A stretch of DNA of 64,000 nt, taken from Neobacillus niacini. GTDB taxonomy: Bacteria > Bacillota > Bacilli > Bacillales > Cytobacillaceae. A program made the position numbers and the translations under genes. Where the stretch lies: positions 1,372,001 through 1,436,000 of the forward strand of contig NZ_JAUSZN010000001.1 of assembly GCF_030817595.1 (NCBI RefSeq), given 5' to 3'. Below the pieces are notes generated by a model that made no database searches, was not told the DNA's origin, and was given only the letters and a program-made list of their open reading frames with translations. Shown piece by piece: positions 17,717-26,615 of this stretch (position 1 is its first letter; every line of letters starts with the position of its first letter).

Positions 17717-18910
17717 CTAAAAACCCTCATCACCCGTTTTCTGGGAAGCAATTAGAACTAGTGGATATCCAATAACTAATAAAGATAGAATAAGAGAAAT
17801 AATTCCATGCCAATGAAAATGTATCCAAAAATAGCCCCCGAAGGAACCAATTAGGCTTGATCCTAGGTAGTAAAATAGAAGATATAGAGAAGACGCCTGT
17901 GCTCTGTTTAGGGTGGCATGTTCACCAACCCAGGAACTCGCTATGGAATGGCTGGCAAAAAAACCGAACGTAAAAATAGAAATCCCCGCAATTTTCCCAA
18001 TTAATGAGGGAACAAGAGAGATAAGCGCGCCTGCCAACATAATAGCCATTGATAGCTTCAAAATAGTGGAATAACCATACTCATCTGCCTTTTTCCCCAT
18101 ATAAACTGAACTGTAAGTCCCGCAGATATAAACGATGAAGATAAAACCTACATGTGTTTGGCTCAACGCATAGGGAGGCTCTACCAGCAAGAATCCAATA
18201 TAGTTATATAATGTTACAAAACTCCCCATTAGTAAAAATGATAGCAATAATAACGAGATTAATTGTTTATTATTCAGATGTATCTTATAAGCCAGACAGA
18301 CAGATTTTAAGTCCGGTTTATTTTTTGCCGTATATTGAGATTTAGGCAGAGCAATTAAAAATATAACACTGAAAATCAGGGCTAATCCCCCTACAGCTAT
18401 TAAAGCAATTCTCCAAGTAAACATATCAGACAACACACCAATTAATATTCTTCCTGCCATCCCTCCTATCGTTGTTCCACTAATATAAAGCCCCATGATT
18501 CTGCCAATGCCTTTTGGATGAAATTCTTCCCCGATGTATGCCATGGCTATCGATGGGACACCAGCTATAAAAATTCCCAGTAAAGCGCGAAATACCAGCA
18601 GTGTGTTAAAGTTCGGACTTAATGCTGTTAGCAATGCAAGAAAAGAAGTAAAGAACATGGAAAGCACCATAATCTTCTTTTTTCCTATCACATCTGATAT
18701 GGCTGCCGCAACCAGCATAGAAATAGCCAACAAACCAGTCGACAAAGACACAGTTAAACTAGCCAGTGGCGCCGAAACACCAAATTCTTTAGCAAAGACC
18801 GGCAGCAATGGCTGAGTTGTATAAAGAATGGAAAAAGTAACAAACCCTCCTAAAAACAGCGAAAGGCTTGCCCGAGTATATTCTTTTGAGCCTTTGAAAA
18901 TGTAACCCAC
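17717..18910 (-). CDS. MFS transporter (YnfM-like)
   Basis: About 397 residues with 12 predicted membrane helices. Motifs are LYTTQPLLPVFAKEFGVS in the first segment, the loop-2/3 DVIGKKKIM and GVPSIAMAYIGEEFHPKGIG. This arrangement is that of the YnfM subgroup of MFS exporters. A long frame starts at 18976 inside the dehydrogenase gene, but GGGGAGGGG sits just before a GTG at 18910, so I prefer that start. It is the last gene of the catabolic operon, following the dehydrogenase gene by 34 bp with this start. It may export or import pathway acids. Confidence 0.8.
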   Translation of the reverse strand: MGYIFKGSKEYTRASLSLFLGGFVTFSILYTTQPLLPVFAKEFGVSAPLASLTVSLSTGLLAISMLVAAAISDVIGKKKIMVLSMFFTSFLALLTALSPNFNTLLVFRALLGIFIAGVPSIAMAYIGEEFHPKGIGRIMGLYISGTTIGGMAGRILIGVLSDMFTWRIALIAVGGLALIFSVIFLIALPKSQYTAKNKPDLKSVCLAYKIHLNNKQLISLLLLSFLLMGSFVTLYNYIGFLLVEPPYALSQTHVGFIFIVYICGTYSSVYMGKKADEYGYSTILKLSMAIMLAGALISLVPSLIGKIAGISIFTFGFFASHSIASSWVGEHATLNRAQASSLYLLFYYLGSSLIGSFGGYFWIHFHWHGIISLILSLLVIGYPLVLIASQKTGDEGF

Positions 18911-18944
18911 AAGCCCCTCCCCTTCCTTATAAGAGTAAAACGCT

Positions 18945-20051
18945 TTATCTAGTATTTGGCACAGTTCCCAATTCACTCTGATGGTTATACAAAACTTTTT
19001 CAGTAACTGCAGCTCCCACCTGTTCAGTATTTGACATACCTCCCATATCAGGTGTCAAAAAAATCCCTTCCACCATCACCTGTTCCATCGCATACAGGAC
19101 TCGCTTTCCCCAATCCTCATGACCGAAAAAGTCTAACATTTGGCTTGCCGACCAAATTGCAGCCAACGGGTTTGCTATCCCCTTCCCGGCGATATCTGGA
19201 GCAGATCCATGGATCGGTTCGAACATGGATGGGTATTCACGTTCCGGATTAATGTTTGCTCCCGCTGCCAGCCCCAAACCTCCGGCAATCGCTGCCCCTA
19301 AATCAGTGAGGATATCCCCGAAAAGATTAGAGGTGACCACTACTTCAAATCGCCATGGCTGCTTGATAAAGAACATGGCAGCAGCATCAACTAGATAGGA
19401 ATGTGTTTCCACATCAGGATAATCTTTTGCCACTTCTTCAAACACTTGATCCCAGAACACCATTGAATAATTTAAAGCATTGCCCTTACTAATGCTTGTC
19501 AGTGATCTGCCCTGTTTCCTTGCTTCTACAAAGGCGTAACGTATAATCCGTTCCGTCCCTACCCTAGAAAAAATTCCGGTTTGCAAAACCACTTCATGGG
19601 GCTGACCTTTATACAGCCAATCTCCTGCACCAGCATATTCGCCCTCGCTATTTTCACGAATGACTAACATATCAATTTGCTCCCTCTTAAGACCATTGAG
19701 AGGGCATGGAGCGCCTTCTAATAATGTAATCGGGCGGAGATTAACATACTGATTGAAGCCTTTCCGTATCTTTAATAACAAATCCCATAATGAAATATGA
19801 TCTGGAACACCTGGAGCTCCCACTGCCCCTAGATAAATGGCATCGAAGGAACGCAGCTGGTTTAAGCCGTCATATGGCATCATTATTCCATGTTCCAAGT
19901 AATACTCACAGCCCCATGGAAAGTGAGTAAGGTCAAATTCAAACTTTCCGTCCAGTTCAGCTGCTTTGTTTAAAACTTTTATTCCCTCGTTGATCACCTC
20001 CGGTCCGATCCCATCTCCGGCAATAACTGCAATTTTATATACTTTTTTCAA
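18945..20051 (-). CDS. Tartrate/D-malate dehydrogenase-type enzyme
   Basis: A 368-residue member of the isocitrate/isopropylmalate dehydrogenase superfamily. Motifs are IAVIAGDGIGPEVINEGIKV, the substrate/metal region VVVTSNLFGDILTDLGAAIA and EPIHGSAPDIAGKGIANPLA. WDLLLKIRKGFNQYVNLRP is characteristic of the tartrate dehydrogenase/D-malate dehydrogenase branch. These enzymes oxidise and decarboxylate D-malate (and tartrate) to pyruvate and CO2 with NAD+. With a LeuCD-like hydratase in the same operon, maleate to D-malate to pyruvate is a credible route. True LeuB is less likely because no other leucine genes are present. Confidence 0.85.
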   Translation of the reverse strand: MKKVYKIAVIAGDGIGPEVINEGIKVLNKAAELDGKFEFDLTHFPWGCEYYLEHGIMMPYDGLNQLRSFDAIYLGAVGAPGVPDHISLWDLLLKIRKGFNQYVNLRPITLLEGAPCPLNGLKREQIDMLVIRENSEGEYAGAGDWLYKGQPHEVVLQTGIFSRVGTERIIRYAFVEARKQGRSLTSISKGNALNYSMVFWDQVFEEVAKDYPDVETHSYLVDAAAMFFIKQPWRFEVVVTSNLFGDILTDLGAAIAGGLGLAAGANINPEREYPSMFEPIHGSAPDIAGKGIANPLAAIWSASQMLDFFGHEDWGKRVLYAMEQVMVEGIFLTPDMGGMSNTEQVGAAVTEKVLYNHQSELGTVPNTR

Positions 20052-20138
20052 TCTGTCGCACTCCTTTCCTATTTAACATTAATTTACGTATAGCTGATAG
20101 ATATTATCGAAGAATGATGGCAATCCACTATTACTTAT

Positions 20139-20897
20139 CTAAAATTTACCGGATAGTAAATGTCCTGCATTTGGTACCTCTGTTGGAAGGTTTAATTCCT
20201 TGAGAATTTTAAAAACTGTTGCAACTCCGGCAGACAAGACTGGAATTCCCAAGCGGTCTTGAACAGCCTGAATAGCTGGAAGAGAAGGCATCTGAACGCA
20301 TGCTGATAGAACAACTGCATCTGCTCCTTCAATATTCAAACGGTCTGCATGGCCTATTAGGTTTTCCGGATCCAAGCGGCCAACTTCTAGGTTATCCGCA
20401 ACTTCGAGGCTGATGGAATCAATGACTTCAATGCCAGCAGCTTTTAAATATTCAATGACCGTTTTAGTTAATGGCTTCATATATGGTGTAATAATGGAAA
20501 CCTTTTTCGCCCCAATCGTTTCAAGGCCCTCAATTAATGCTCCTGCACTGCTGACAATTGGAGCTGCACCACCATTGCTGACCGTAACCTTTCCTAAGCG
20601 TTCTTCAGAAATGTGATGATATCCCGGACCCTGACACATAATGGCAACTAGACATGCATAAGCCAGCACATCGCATCGTGCATCGGAAAGCTCCACTGCA
20701 CAACGGTCACTATCTACATCCATTTTCTTTAATTCATCCGGATTTACATGCATCATCCGCATACGTGCAGAATGGAATGTAAAGGTTTCTTCTGGTTTAA
20801 TCTGCATTCTGGAATGAAGCATAGCCGGAATTTCTGTTTCCATCGTTGTGTTAGAGCTGGGTACGATAAGACCTACTCGATAATTTTTACTCATCAT
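20139..20897 (-). CDS. maiA: Maleate cis-trans isomerase (Asp/Glu racemase superfamily)
   Basis: A 252-residue protein whose landmarks read as a maleate isomerase: GLIVPSSNTTMETEIPAML, MRMMHVNPDELKKMDVDSDR, CAVELSDARCDVLAYACLVA and VVLSACVQMPSLPAIQAVQD. The two Cys residues that act in the reaction lie in YACLVA and SACVQMPS. Such enzymes convert maleate to fumarate without a cofactor. Here it sits between the lyase and dehydrogenase genes, so it may feed maleate to fumarate or act on citraconate/mesaconate. Two ATGs (20897 and 20894) follow AGGGGG; either works. Confidence 0.85.
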   Translation of the reverse strand: MMSKNYRVGLIVPSSNTTMETEIPAMLHSRMQIKPEETFTFHSARMRMMHVNPDELKKMDVDSDRCAVELSDARCDVLAYACLVAIMCQGPGYHHISEERLGKVTVSNGGAAPIVSSAGALIEGLETIGAKKVSIITPYMKPLTKTVIEYLKAAGIEVIDSISLEVADNLEVGRLDPENLIGHADRLNIEGADAVVLSACVQMPSLPAIQAVQDRLGIPVLSAGVATVFKILKELNLPTEVPNAGHLLSGKF

Positions 20898-20910
20898 GAT
20901 ATCCCCCTGA

Positions 20911-21828
20911 TTAAATTTGATTTTGAAAAACCTTTACTTTATGAAAATGGCCGGTTAATTCTCGATTGGTTAATGGCTTTACCATTTCGACGCAAGCTAG
21001 AAGTGATGCAAGATCGATTCCCGTTTCAATTCCCATTTCATTCAGCATAAAGACGACATCTTCAGTAGCCACATTACCTGCAGCTCCTGGGGCAAACGGG
21101 CATCCTCCAAGTCCGCCAATGGAGGTGTCAAATCGTGTAACATCTGCTTGGAGGGCAGCCATAATATTTGCTTGGGCTAACCCATATGTATCGTGGAAAT
21201 GGGCAGTGATTAACGCATTCGGCTGTTCCTTGAAAATACGGCTGAATAAATCAAAAACCTGAGCGGGATTTGCCCTGCCGATTGTATCACAGATGACAAT
21301 TTCATCCACCCCTGAACGGTCAATTTGACGGACCATGTCCAAAACAAGCTCGGAATCCACTTTTCCCTCAAATGGACACCAGAATGCGGTGGCAATATTA
21401 TAGCGTAGGAAATTTCCCATCTCCTTTGCCTTTTCTACGACACTAGAAAACTTATTGATTGATTCGTCCCTAGTGATTTTGACATTTTTCAAATTAAAGC
21501 TATCACTAGCCCCAACTACGAGTGAAAGGGCACGCACCCCATTTTCTACAGCCCTTTCATATCCCTTTTCATTCGGTATTAATGCCATGTACTGAATGGA
21601 TGGATCTTGTTCTATGCCTTCTAACACTTCATTGGCATCCTTCATTTGCGGAACGTACACTGGATGCACAAATGAAGTGGCTTCCATCCGTTTAATTCCA
21701 GTTTTATTTAAGGCATTAATCAGTTCAATCTTCTTTTCTGTCGGGATAAAATTCGCTTCATTTTGAAGCCCGTCTCGAGGCCCTACTTCTATTAGTTCTA
21801 CCTTTTTTGGCAGTTTCATAGGTATCAT
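20911..21828 (-). CDS. HMG-CoA lyase-family lyase, candidate (R)-citramalyl-CoA lyase
   Basis: A 305-residue TIM-barrel lyase of the DRE-TIM family. It has VELIEVGPRDGLQNE near the start, ITAHFHDTYGLAQAN (metal-binding His pair) and the signature GGLGGCPFAPGAAGNVATED with the active-site Cys. By family it cleaves 3-hydroxy-3-methylacyl-CoA compounds. In Chloroflexus an HMG-CoA-lyase-like enzyme with a neighbouring class III CoA-transferase acts on (R)-citramalyl-CoA to give acetyl-CoA and pyruvate. The same pair is present in this operon. No mevalonate or leucine-degradation genes (methylglutaconyl-CoA hydratase, carboxylases) are nearby, which argues for citramalyl-CoA over HMG-CoA. Confidence 0.8.
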   Translation of the reverse strand: MIPMKLPKKVELIEVGPRDGLQNEANFIPTEKKIELINALNKTGIKRMEATSFVHPVYVPQMKDANEVLEGIEQDPSIQYMALIPNEKGYERAVENGVRALSLVVGASDSFNLKNVKITRDESINKFSSVVEKAKEMGNFLRYNIATAFWCPFEGKVDSELVLDMVRQIDRSGVDEIVICDTIGRANPAQVFDLFSRIFKEQPNALITAHFHDTYGLAQANIMAALQADVTRFDTSIGGLGGCPFAPGAAGNVATEDVVFMLNEMGIETGIDLASLLACVEMVKPLTNRELTGHFHKVKVFQNQI

Positions 21829-21843
21829 GCTCCTTGTAAAAAA

Positions 21844-22341
21844 TTATGAGATTCCTAGTTTTTTCGCAAGATAAGGCTCCAAGCCGCCGAGCTTTACCAT
21901 TTCGATTAAATGTTCAGGCAGCTTTGTTCCTTTGTATTCTGCGCCTTTTGTATGGTTGATGATTTTTCCTTCTAGTAGGTTAATCTCAAGATCATCGCCT
22001 TCTTCTATAACAGTGGTATCCAGCATCTCCACAACCGGCAGGCCCACATTAATGGAATTGCGATAAAAAATACGGGCGAACGAATTTGCCACAATCGCTC
22101 CGATTTGGTGGTGCTTCAATACCATTTGCGCTGTTTCCCGGCTCGAACCTGATCCAAAATTATTTCCGGCAACCAAAATATCCCCTGGTTGTACTTTTTC
22201 AGCAAATGTTGGATCAATTGCCTCCATAGCATGCACGGCCTGTTTTTCAACTGGTAAACTCATATATTGCCCTGGAGATATGATGTCAGTATTGATGTTG
22301 TCCCCATATTTCCAGACTCTTCCTTTAATGATGAATGACAT
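21844..22341 (-). CDS. LeuD-like dehydratase small subunit
   Basis: A 165-residue aconitase-family swivelling domain. It has GRVWKYGDNINTDIISPGQY at the start and the signature NFGSGSSRETAQMVLKHHQI. It partners the large subunit at 22341-23621, with which it shares one base (stop/start overlap). Homologous heterodimers include isopropylmalate isomerase, maleate hydratase, citraconase and dimethylmaleate hydratase. The operon context suggests hydration of a cis-unsaturated diacid such as maleate or citraconate. Confidence 0.85.
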   Translation of the reverse strand: MSFIIKGRVWKYGDNINTDIISPGQYMSLPVEKQAVHAMEAIDPTFAEKVQPGDILVAGNNFGSGSSRETAQMVLKHHQIGAIVANSFARIFYRNSINVGLPVVEMLDTTVIEEGDDLEINLLEGKIINHTKGAEYKGTKLPEHLIEMVKLGGLEPYLAKKLGIS

Positions 22342-23618
22342 TACACCATTACCTCCTTCGGCAGATACTTGCGCGGGTCTGTAATTTTCCCCTCAATCGC
22401 AGTTGCAGCCACTGCTGCAGGCGACCCAAGATAGACCTCGCCTTTTGGACTTCCCATCCGGCCCCTAAAGTTCCGATTTGAAGAAGACATAACGACTTCC
22501 CCGGCCCCGATTACTCCACTGGTGAATCCACCGCATGCACCACATGATGGCATGTTTACAATACATCCTGCATCCGTCAAAATATCGAGAATTCCCTCCT
22601 TGTTCGCTTGCATCCAGATATGCTGGGATGCAGGTACTACAAGGCATCGGATGTTTTTCGAAATCTTCTTCCCCTTCAGGATTTTAGCGGCAATCCGTAG
22701 ATCACTGATTCGGCCATTTGTACAGGAACCTAAGTAAACCTGGTCCACTGCTTTTCCTTCTACGGCGCTTACTGGATGAACATTATCTACTTCATGTGGG
22801 CAGGCTACCTGAGGTTCTAATTCAGAAGCATAGTAATGTAAAACTCGTGTATAAACGGCGTCTTTATCGCTAGAAATCATATCAATTTCTTCCGTTACAC
22901 CCTTTGACCTTATAAATTCTACCACTTTTTGATCAGGTTCAATTAACCCTGTTTTTGCGCCGGCTTCTACGGCCATGTTGGATAAAACCAGTCTTTCATC
23001 CATGGACAAGTCCTCAATCGCAGTTCCCGAAAATTCAATGGTTTGATAAGTAGCACCAGCATGCCCAATATCCTTGATGGTTTTAAGAACGATGTCTTTT
23101 GCGTAAACTCCATGGGGTAGCTTACCATCCCAAACCACTTTGATCGTTTCTGGAACCTTTAGCCAAGTTTCACCTGTCAATAAGACTCCGATCATTTCCG
23201 TGGAACCAATACCGGTAGCAAAAGCTCCTAATCCTCCTGCCATGCACGTATGAGAATCCGTTCCAAGGATCAATCTTCCCGGACGGACATGTCCATGTTC
23301 TACAATGACTTGGTGGCAAGGCCCTTGAAATTCATAATAATAAGGAAGCTCTTGAGCACGGGCCCAATCCCTCGTAAATTTAAGGATATCTGCCTGCTGG
23401 ACCGTTGCCGGAGGCGTGCAATGATCAGATACAACTACAACCTTTTCTTTATCAAATAACTTCCCGCCTAATCGGCGAAAGCCCCCGTCTACCAGCCATG
23501 GTCCTAATAAATCGTGCATCATGGCTATATCGACTTTGACCCATACAATATCTCCGGCCTTTACACTTTTCTGTCCTGAAGCTTTTGCGAGAATTTTTTC
23601 TGACATCGTCATTCCCAT
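22341..23618 (-). CDS. LeuC-like 4Fe-4S hydro-lyase large subunit
   Basis: About 425 residues of the aconitase/isopropylmalate dehydratase large subunit fold. The 4Fe-4S cluster Cys residues are in YLGSCTNGRISDLRIAAKIL and NMPSCGACGGFTSGVI. LGTDSHTCMAGGLGAFATGI gives the third Cys and substrate residues. Start: ATG at 23618 with GAGGTG seven bases earlier. No leuA or leuB-type genes of the leucine pathway are close, so a catabolic role (maleate/citraconate hydration to D-malate or D-citramalate) fits better. It is the second gene of the operon and lies 16 bp after the CoA-transferase. Confidence 0.85.
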   Translation of the reverse strand: MGMTMSEKILAKASGQKSVKAGDIVWVKVDIAMMHDLLGPWLVDGGFRRLGGKLFDKEKVVVVSDHCTPPATVQQADILKFTRDWARAQELPYYYEFQGPCHQVIVEHGHVRPGRLILGTDSHTCMAGGLGAFATGIGSTEMIGVLLTGETWLKVPETIKVVWDGKLPHGVYAKDIVLKTIKDIGHAGATYQTIEFSGTAIEDLSMDERLVLSNMAVEAGAKTGLIEPDQKVVEFIRSKGVTEEIDMISSDKDAVYTRVLHYYASELEPQVACPHEVDNVHPVSAVEGKAVDQVYLGSCTNGRISDLRIAAKILKGKKISKNIRCLVVPASQHIWMQANKEGILDILTDAGCIVNMPSCGACGGFTSGVIGAGEVVMSSSNRNFRGRMGSPKGEVYLGSPAAVAATAIEGKITDPRKYLPKEVMV

Positions 23619-23634
23619 CAATATTCACCTCTTC

Positions 23635-24837
23635 CTAGATAATCCCTTTTTCCTTCAGTTTCTGTATTTCATCAGCGGAAAGATTAATTTTGTCTCCTAG
23701 CACTTCTTTAGTATGCTGTCCTAATTTAGGACCTGCCCATTCAATCGTTCCAGGTGTCTCGCTCATTTTCGGGATGATGCCCGGCATTTTCAAAGTCGTT
23801 CCCAGATCTTCCACTTTTACTTCTTGGATCATTTGACGAGCGTGATAATGCGGGTCGTTCACAATGTCTTCAATTGAGTAAATAGCGCCCGCTGGAACAT
23901 TGGCATTATCCAGGTATGTCATTACTTCATCAAAGGGCATACTCTTAGTCCAATCTTCAATCAAAGAATCCAGGTATTCCGCATGCTCTGACCGTTTTGA
24001 GTTAGTTTCAAAACGAGGGTCCTCAGCTACATCTTCCTGGCCCATTGCATTCATCAGACGCTTGAAGATCGCATCGCCGTTTGCACCAATAACTACGTAT
24101 TTTCCATCCCCACACATGTACGTATTCGAAGGTGTTATACCCGGTAATATACTGCCTGTCCGTTCCCGAATCACTCCAGCCCGGTCGAATTCAGGCAGGG
24201 TGCTCTCCATCATGCTAAAGACAGATTCATAGAGCGCAACATCGATTACTTGACCTTCACCCGTTCCGTTTACATCGCGATGATACACCGCCATTAATGC
24301 CCCATTAACCGCATAAAGCGCGGATAACGAATCTCCGATACTAATTCCGACACGTGTTGGCGGACGATCTGGGTAACCGGTAATATAACGGAGACCTCCC
24401 AAAGCCTCTCCTATAGAACCAAATCCTGGCTTATCGCGGTATGGTCCATCCTGCCCATAACCCGAAACACGAATCATAATCAACCGTGGATTGATAGCCT
24501 TTAAGTCTTCGTATCCTAAGCCCCATTTCTCCATCGTTCCTGGTCGGAAGTTTTCTATTAAAATATCGATTTCCTTAACCAATTTACGAATCAATTCCTG
24601 TCCTTCAGCTTCTCGAAGGTTGACCGTAATCGATTTTTTATTACGAGACTGCACATACCACCAGAGGCTTGTTCCGTTTTCAACAACGCGCCAGTTGCGG
24701 ATAGGGTCGCCCTGCTCAGGAGTCTCGACTTTAATAACTTCTGCCCCGAATTCAGCAAGCATCCTAGCAGCGGACGGTCCCGCTATCAATTGCCCCATCT
24801 CCAACACTCGTAAACCTTCAAGTGCTCTTTTGCCCAT
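23635..24837 (-). CDS. Class III CoA-transferase (CaiB/Frc family)
   Basis: About 400 residues. It has the opening LRVLEMGQLIAGPSAARMLA, AEVIKVETPEQGDPIRNW, WYVQSRNKKSITVNLREAEG, LIENFRPGTMEKWGLGYEDL and, at the active site, GISIGDSLSALYAVNGALMA, where the conserved Asp forms the acyl-anhydride intermediate. It transfers CoA between two acids. As first gene of the operon with an HMG-CoA-lyase-family enzyme downstream, I infer it activates (R)-citramalate (from succinyl-CoA or acetyl-CoA). ATG 24837 has GGAG at nine bases; the frame also opens at a TTG at 24846. The promoter carries the ACTGTCAACAGT element. Confidence 0.85.
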   Translation of the reverse strand: MGKRALEGLRVLEMGQLIAGPSAARMLAEFGAEVIKVETPEQGDPIRNWRVVENGTSLWWYVQSRNKKSITVNLREAEGQELIRKLVKEIDILIENFRPGTMEKWGLGYEDLKAINPRLIMIRVSGYGQDGPYRDKPGFGSIGEALGGLRYITGYPDRPPTRVGISIGDSLSALYAVNGALMAVYHRDVNGTGEGQVIDVALYESVFSMMESTLPEFDRAGVIRERTGSILPGITPSNTYMCGDGKYVVIGANGDAIFKRLMNAMGQEDVAEDPRFETNSKRSEHAEYLDSLIEDWTKSMPFDEVMTYLDNANVPAGAIYSIEDIVNDPHYHARQMIQEVKVEDLGTTLKMPGIIPKMSETPGTIEWAGPKLGQHTKEVLGDKINLSADEIQKLKEKGII

Positions 24838-24945
24838 TTCAAACAACTCCTAAATTAGAAATTTATATAGGTTAATACATGTTAAAAAATTGTTTCTTCA
24901 ATATGTTGTAGTAAGCGATTCCATTTTTATATTAACCTTGTAAAT

Positions 24946-24965
24946 GTAGACTGTCAACAGTTAAC
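24946..24965. promoter_or_regulatory. ACTGTCAACAGT operator-like element, catabolic operon promoter
   Basis: GTAGACTGTCAACAGTTAAC lies about 110 bp before the CoA-transferase start, in the divergent region with the GntR gene. It matches the element before the MatC-like transporter at 17628-17647 (reverse orientation). Its GTCAAC core fits FadR/FCD-type operators. Confidence 0.6.
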
Positions 24966-25070
24966 AATTTAATTAATCTCAATATTTTATTTTTTCATAC
25001 TTTAATTGGTCTATGCCTAAAGAAGACAAAAGTCCCATTGGTTGAAATGCTTTTATATAAAATTGAAATA

Positions 25071-25080
25071 TAGTACACTA
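25071..25080. promoter_or_regulatory. TAGTACACTA palindrome, possible autoregulatory site
   Basis: The sequence fits TNGTNNACNA, the usual FadR-subfamily pattern, and lies about 135 bp before the GntR start codon. The intergenic region 24838-25215 contains no gene. Confidence 0.35.
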
Positions 25081-25215
25081 TTTTATATAGAATATGACTG
25101 AAATAATTTAGAGATTTAAAGCTACAAGAGTACACATGGGAAAAAATTCCGGACCCCATTACCTTAATAATGGATACGAAATACAAGAATCATTACAACT
25201 GCAGGGGGATTTATT

Positions 25216-25896
25216 ATGAGAGAGATTAAAAAAAACGAACCACTTCATAGCCAGGTTTATCATATAGTAAAAGAAATGATTATGGAGGGAAAATATCAGC
25301 CAGGTGAAAGGCTCGTTGAAACAAAAGTAGCAGAAAGTTTAGGAGTTAGCCGAGGAACTGTTCGGGAAGCATTCCGGATGCTTACAAAAGATGATTTACT
25401 TGTCCAAAAAGACAATAGCTTATTCGTGTATGACCCAAATGCACAGGATATATTAGATATTTACGAATGCCGAAAAAGCCTAGAATCTCTTTCAGCAAAA
25501 CTGGCAGCTCAAAACATCACAGATGAGCAATTAGATCAATTAGAATGTATCATAAAAGAATCAAAAGAAGCACTGTCTAATAACGATACTCATAAGCACA
25601 CTATCTTTAACCAACAGTTTCACGATACGATTGCATTCTCTTCACGAAATAAACAGCTCATTAATTTATTTGAAGTAATTAACGCAAAGGTTCTTTATAT
25701 CCGCAATTGCATACTGAAGGAACGTACCGAAAGCTTTTCTGTTCTAGTGGATGATCATGAACAAATTTTTCTAGCCTTAAAGGATCGCAATCCTGAAAAA
25801 GCTGTAGAAAAAATGAACAACCATATCCAAAGAAGCTTAAAAGTGGCAAATTCAGCATTACAAAAGGAATTTGATAATACCGGTGGTTCTTTATAG
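25216..25896 (+). CDS. GntR/FCD-family transcriptional regulator
   Basis: A 226-residue regulator. It has an N-terminal winged helix (QVYHIVKEMIMEGKYQPGER, VAESLGVSRGTVREAFRMLT) and a C-terminal FCD helical domain (YECRKSLESLSAKLAAQNIT, FHDTIAFSSRNKQLINLFE with metal-ligand His). FCD regulators usually sense small carboxylic acids. It is divergent from the catabolic operon and starts after a GCAGGGGGA site. It is the best candidate to bind the GTNNAC elements at 17475, 17632, 24950 and 25071 and to respond to a pathway acid. Confidence 0.9.
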   Translation: MREIKKNEPLHSQVYHIVKEMIMEGKYQPGERLVETKVAESLGVSRGTVREAFRMLTKDDLLVQKDNSLFVYDPNAQDILDIYECRKSLESLSAKLAAQNITDEQLDQLECIIKESKEALSNNDTHKHTIFNQQFHDTIAFSSRNKQLINLFEVINAKVLYIRNCILKERTESFSVLVDDHEQIFLALKDRNPEKAVEKMNNHIQRSLKVANSALQKEFDNTGGSL

Positions 25897-25907
25897 AAAC
25901 CTGAGAA

Positions 25908-25980
25908 ACCTGGGGACGGTTCTAATGGCTTTTTTTGACCAGTGTACATCATAATGGAACCATCGGAACCGCTCCTCTGG
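25908..25980. repeat. Dispersed GAACCGTCCC-family palindromic repeat
   Basis: GGGGACGGTTCTAATGG at 25912 is followed by TGGAACCATCGGAACCGCTC at 25956 and CTCTGGCG. The same building block occurs at 26853-26877, at 27048-27064 in reverse, and at 38453-38474. It resembles small REP-like palindromes common in Bacillaceae intergenic DNA. Confidence 0.6.
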
Positions 25981-25990
25981 CGTTATTAAA

Positions 25991-26029
25991 CAAAAAAATA
26001 CTCACAAAAAGGATTTGTGAGCTATTAAG
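25991..26029. terminator. Hairpin repeat ACTCACAAA...TTTGTGAG (copy 3)
   Basis: AAAAAATACTCACAAAAAGG is followed by ATTTGTGAGCTATTAA. It lies between the convergent ends of the GntR gene and the membrane protein gene and could act as a bidirectional terminator. It is nearly identical to the copy at 38492. Confidence 0.55.
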
Positions 26030-26033
26030 GTTA

Positions 26034-26615
26034 CTAGTATTTGGAATCTTTTCTATTTCCTATTGCATGTTCACTTAGAATTTTAGTCAACTTCTCTTTT
26101 GTTTCTTCTGAAGTAATGATACAGCTTACCGGAAAGACTTTTGTCTTAATTATCAATTCATATCCGTTATTGACCTCTTTTGAATAGCCATAAAATTTAT
26201 GGTTTGCATTAATGGGGATAAAATCAAATGATTTCATTGTTTTCCAAGCAGCAAAACGACTTCCGCTCATCACGCCTCCTTCAACGATTGCAAATACGTT
26301 TAATAGATTATGTGAATAGATTAAGGGGAGGAATAACAACAAGTAAAATGACCAATCCATATTTTTATTCACTCCCCCGATTATAAGCATCACCACTAAG
26401 TATATATGCATAAAAAAGTATACTATAATTCCAACTTTATGTTTAGAATAGGCCAGTTCAACAACTGCTTTCTGAGGATATTTCCTAATTGTTAACAATT
26501 CCTCATTCGTTGTTGGCAGGAAAATTTTTTGTTTCATTTTTATCAAGAGTTGAACAAACTTAAAGCTTTGATACACAATGATTATTAAGAGAATAACACT
26601 AAGCAATAATTTCAT
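26034..26615 (-). CDS. Hypothetical membrane protein
   Basis: A 193-residue protein with an N-terminal membrane helix (LLLSVILLIIIVYQSFKFV), two or three central helices (IIVYFFMHIYLVVMLIIGGV; FYLLLFLPLIYSHNLLNVFA) and a C-terminal soluble part with FAAWKTMKSFDFIPI. That end resembles the small domain often seen in low-GC Gram-positive YdbT/DUF-type membrane proteins. I cannot assign a function. It has no obvious operon partner: the regulator upstream on the plus strand converges on it. Confidence 0.6.
   Translation of the reverse strand: MKLLLSVILLIIIVYQSFKFVQLLIKMKQKIFLPTTNEELLTIRKYPQKAVVELAYSKHKVGIIVYFFMHIYLVVMLIIGGVNKNMDWSFYLLLFLPLIYSHNLLNVFAIVEGGVMSGSRFAAWKTMKSFDFIPINANHKFYGYSKEVNNGYELIIKTKVFPVSCIITSEETKEKLTKILSEHAIGNRKDSKY

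Noticed and set aside
22341..23618. Leucine biosynthesis leuCD
   Set aside because: No leuA or leuB is adjacent, and the genes sit in an operon with a CoA-transferase, lyase and maleate isomerase, so a catabolic hydratase is more likely.
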